64,000 nt of DNA from Streptomyces sp. Mut1 (lineage in GTDB: Bacteria; Actinomycetota; Actinomycetes; Streptomycetales; Streptomycetaceae): contig NZ_CP120997.1 of the NCBI RefSeq assembly GCF_030719295.1, positions 5,033,501 to 5,097,500 of the forward strand. The letters run 5' to 3'. The translations under genes were made by a program, and so were the position numbers. Below are positions 61,987 through 64,000 of this stretch, piece after piece. Every line of letters starts with the position of its first letter. Position 1 is the stretch's first letter. Below the pieces are notes generated by a model. The model worked only from the letters and a program-made list of their open reading frames with translations, was not told the origin of the DNA and made no database searches.

Positions 61987-64000
61987 CCGAGGGCATACCC
62001 GCCGACCTGAACGCCCACGTGGCGAGGGCGGCCGAGGACGGGCGGCTCGTGGTGCAGCCGCGCATGGGCATGGCGCTGCCCGGGGACATGGCCGCCGGAC
62101 TCCGCGCCGTCGCGGACAGCCAGGTCCGCGCGGTCGGCACCATCACGCTGGACAGCTACACACGCGTCGGTGACCACGCGGGCGCGCGCCGGGCGCTGGA
62201 CGAGGGACTCCCGCTGAACGGCTTCCCCCTCGTCGCCCACGGCCCCGAGATCACGAGGTCCGTCGCGGGGGCGGCCGGGGACCTCCCCGTCCAGGTCCGG
62301 CACGGATCGGCGCAGCCCGCCGACATCTTCGCCGCGATGGCCGCCGCCGGCCTGACGACCAGCGAGGGCGGACCGGTCTCCTACTGCCTGCCGTACGGGC
62401 GCACGCCGCTCGCGGAGTCCGTCGCGTCCTGGCGGGACGCCGGCACGCGACTCGCCGAGGAGTGCCGGGCCCAGGGGCTCGGGGCCCATCTGGAGACCTT
62501 CGGGGGCTGCCTGCTGGGCCAGTTGTGCCCGCCCTCGCTGCTGGTGGCGATGAGCGTGCTGGAGGGCCTCTTCTTCGCGCGGTGCGGGATCCCCTCCGTC
62601 AGCCTGAGCTACGCCCAGCAGACCAGCCCGGTGCAGGACATCGAGGCGCTCGCCGCCATGCGGATCCTCGCCGACGAACTGCTTCCGCCGTGGGTGGAAC
62701 GGCACATCGTGCTCTACGCGTACATGGGCGTCTTCCCGCGCAGCCTGCAGGGCGCCGAACTGCTCCAGGCCACCAGTGCCGAGGTCGCGGTGCGCGGCGG
62801 GGCCGGGCGGCTCATCGTGAAGACCTCGGTGGAGGCGCACCGCATCCCGAGCGTCGAGGAGAACCTCGCCGCCCTGCGGCTCGCCGACGCCACCGCCCGC
62901 CACGCCCGGCACGAGAGCGTGCTGCCGTGGCACGGGCAGGCCGACCCGACCGACATCCTGCGCGAGGCCCGCGCCCTGATGGCCCCCGTGCTGGAGGCGG
63001 GCGACATCGGCGAGGGCCTGCTCCACGCCTTCCGCGAGGGCCTGCTCGACGTGCCGTACTGCCTGCACGTGGACAACAAGGGGCTCACCCAGGGGGCGAT
63101 CGGGCCGGACGGGCGTCTGGAGTGGGCGCGGACGGGCGCCCTCCCCCTGCCCGGAGGCCGGCCCGCCCGGGGCAGCCTCGCCTCCCACGAACTGCTGCAC
63201 ATGCTCAACCACACGGCCGACAGATATGACCGACAAGCACTGCTGTCAGGACACGAGGAGAAGGCAGTGACACATGACACGACACCGCTCAGCGCGGCGA
63301 TCGTGGGCGCCGGGCCACGCGGTCTGGCGGTGCTGGAACGTCTGGTGGCCCGCGCCGCCGCCGACGAGGGCGGCCGCGAGGTGCGCCTCCATGTGATCGA
63401 CGACCACGAGCCGGGGGCCGGCCGCATCTGGCGGACCGACCAGCCGAGGACCCTGCTGATGAACACGCCGGCCGGTGAGGTCACCATGTTCTCCGGCCCC
63501 TGTGACGACGGCCCCGCACGCGCGGGCGCCGGCCCCTCGCTGGGCGAGTGGTGGCAGCGGGCCCATCCAGACGAGGGCGACCCGCTCGGCTACGCGCCGC
63601 GCGCGGTCTACGGCGAGTACCTGCGGTTCGTCCTCGACGCGGTCGTCACCGGCGCCCCCGCGCACGTGCGGGTGTCCTGCCTCACCGACCGGGTGGTGGA
63701 CCTGTGCGCCGAGGGGCCCGGGGGCCGCTGGCTCGTACGGCCGCGGAGCGCCGACGTCCTCACCGTCGAACGGGTCGCCCTCACCACCGGGCACTCCGTA
63801 CCCGAACTCCTCCCGGAGCAGCGGGTCCTGGCGGACTTCGCCGACGAGCGGCCGCATCTGCGCTATGTGCGCGGCGACTCCGCGGCCGACATGGCGCTGG
63901 ACGACGTACCGCCGACCGCCACCGTGGGGGTGCTGGGCCTCGGGCTCGCCTTCTACGACGTCATGAGCCTGCTCACCGAGGGCCGGGGCGGGCGGTACGA
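61983..64000 (+). CDS. Glutamate-mutase large-subunit homologue open in frame into a FAD/NAD(P) domain (3' end outside window)
   Basis: No stop interrupts the frame from ATG 61983 to the window end (672 codons seen). Residues 1 to about 425 are glutamate mutase epsilon-like: LVVQPRMGMALPGD, ITLDSYTR, LPVQVRHGSAQPAD, SEGGPVSYCLPYGR, with the substrate-binding Arg, Glu and Tyr in place. From about residue 435 an NAD_binding_9-type domain starts: AAIVGAGPRGLAVLERLVA, DDHEPGAGRIWRTDQP, MNTPAGEVTMFSG. A GTG at 63268 with AGGAGAAGG could start the second domain separately. So either a true fusion, or a stop lost by a small indel with the old start still used. No database check was possible. Confidence 0.8.
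   Translation, partial: MTEGIPADLNAHVARAAEDGRLVVQPRMGMALPGDMAAGLRAVADSQVRAVGTITLDSYTRVGDHAGARRALDEGLPLNGFPLVAHGPEITRSVAGAAGDLPVQVRHGSAQPADIFAAMAAAGLTTSEGGPVSYCLPYGRTPLAESVASWRDAGTRLAEECRAQGLGAHLETFGGCLLGQLCPPSLLVAMSVLEGLFFARCGIPSVSLSYAQQTSPVQDIEALAAMRILADELLPPWVERHIVLYAYMGVFPRSLQGAELLQATSAEVAVRGGAGRLIVKTSVEAHRIPSVEENLAALRLADATARHARHESVLPWHGQADPTDILREARALMAPVLEAGDIGEGLLHAFREGLLDVPYCLHVDNKGLTQGAIGPDGRLEWARTGALPLPGGRPARGSLASHELLHMLNHTADRYDRQALLSGHEEKAVTHDTTPLSAAIVGAGPRGLAVLERLVARAAADEGGREVRLHVIDDHEPGAGRIWRTDQPRTLLMNTPAGEVTMFSGPCDDGPARAGAGPSLGEWWQRAHPDEGDPLGYAPRAVYGEYLRFVLDAVVTGAPAHVRVSCLTDRVVDLCAEGPGGRWLVRPRSADVLTVERVALTTGHSVPELLPEQRVLADFADERPHLRYVRGDSAADMALDDVPPTATVGVLGLGLAFYDVMSLLTEGRGGRY

Noticed and set aside
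61926..63236. Long reverse frame over the mutase genes
   Set aside because: Shadow of the mutase frame, which matches a known enzyme family.

Overview
The window is chromosomal DNA from a high-GC actinomycete, almost certainly a Streptomyces. The evidence is very strong G/C bias at third codon positions, many GTG starts with 4-base ATGA/GTGA overlaps, a mycothiol S-conjugate amidase, GTP-dependent PEP carboxykinase, a LAxTG sortase signal, and a chitinase promoter carrying a DasR-type operator. I see no rRNA, tRNA, CRISPR array, insertion sequence or prophage.

Layout. 0-8 kb: start of a DUF4307 gene, mca with a small membrane protein, a large NB-ARC/TPR protein divergent from an ECF sigma factor that carries its own zinc finger, membrane helix and lectin domain, and a secreted metalloprotease with a sortase tail. 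8-16 kb: a receptor Ser/Thr kinase, a broken M15-type peptidase gene beside a Uma2 gene, a YyaL-like thioredoxin-domain protein, a TetR/MFS drug-efflux operon with three 17-bp repeats at its promoter, and a hemolysin III protein. 16-27 kb: housekeeping and signalling genes (pckG, aminotransferase, arylamine N-acetyltransferase, a CPBP protease/histidine kinase/response regulator operon, a secreted serine protease, a DUF981-like membrane protein). 27-34 kb: a D-amino-acid/keto-sugar catabolic locus (D-aminoacylase, PLP deaminase, PfkB kinase, IclR regulator, RidA, GntP permease). The kinase gene contains an intergenic repeat element read in frame. 34-38.5 kb: a second receptor kinase and a GH18 chitinase. 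38.8-50.5 kb: a complete Tad (Flp pilus) locus with its own two-component system, Flp pilin, three further pilin-like proteins, a lipoprotein and an OmpA-domain protein. The likely prepilin peptidase is 9 kb further on. 50.5-60 kb: an FG-GAP protein, an ABC-F ATPase and small conserved genes. 60-64 kb: a CGNR regulator divergent from a cupin and a cobalamin-dependent glutamate-mutase-like pair. The large mutase subunit is open, in frame, into a FAD/NAD(P)-binding domain and runs off the window.

How the genes work together. The Tad genes form the clearest machine: ATPase, two membrane platform proteins, CpaB and CpaE homologues, four substrates sharing a G|Q processing site, possible cell-envelope anchoring proteins, and a sensor/regulator pair whose regulator lacks the usual switch lysine. 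The D-amino-acid locus pairs deacylation and deamination with imine clean-up (RidA), uptake (GntP) and IclR control. The right edge looks like the start of a specialised-metabolism cluster built around a carbon-skeleton mutase.

Protein families were assigned by reading motifs; no database search was run. Hairpins were found by eye and have no calculated energies.
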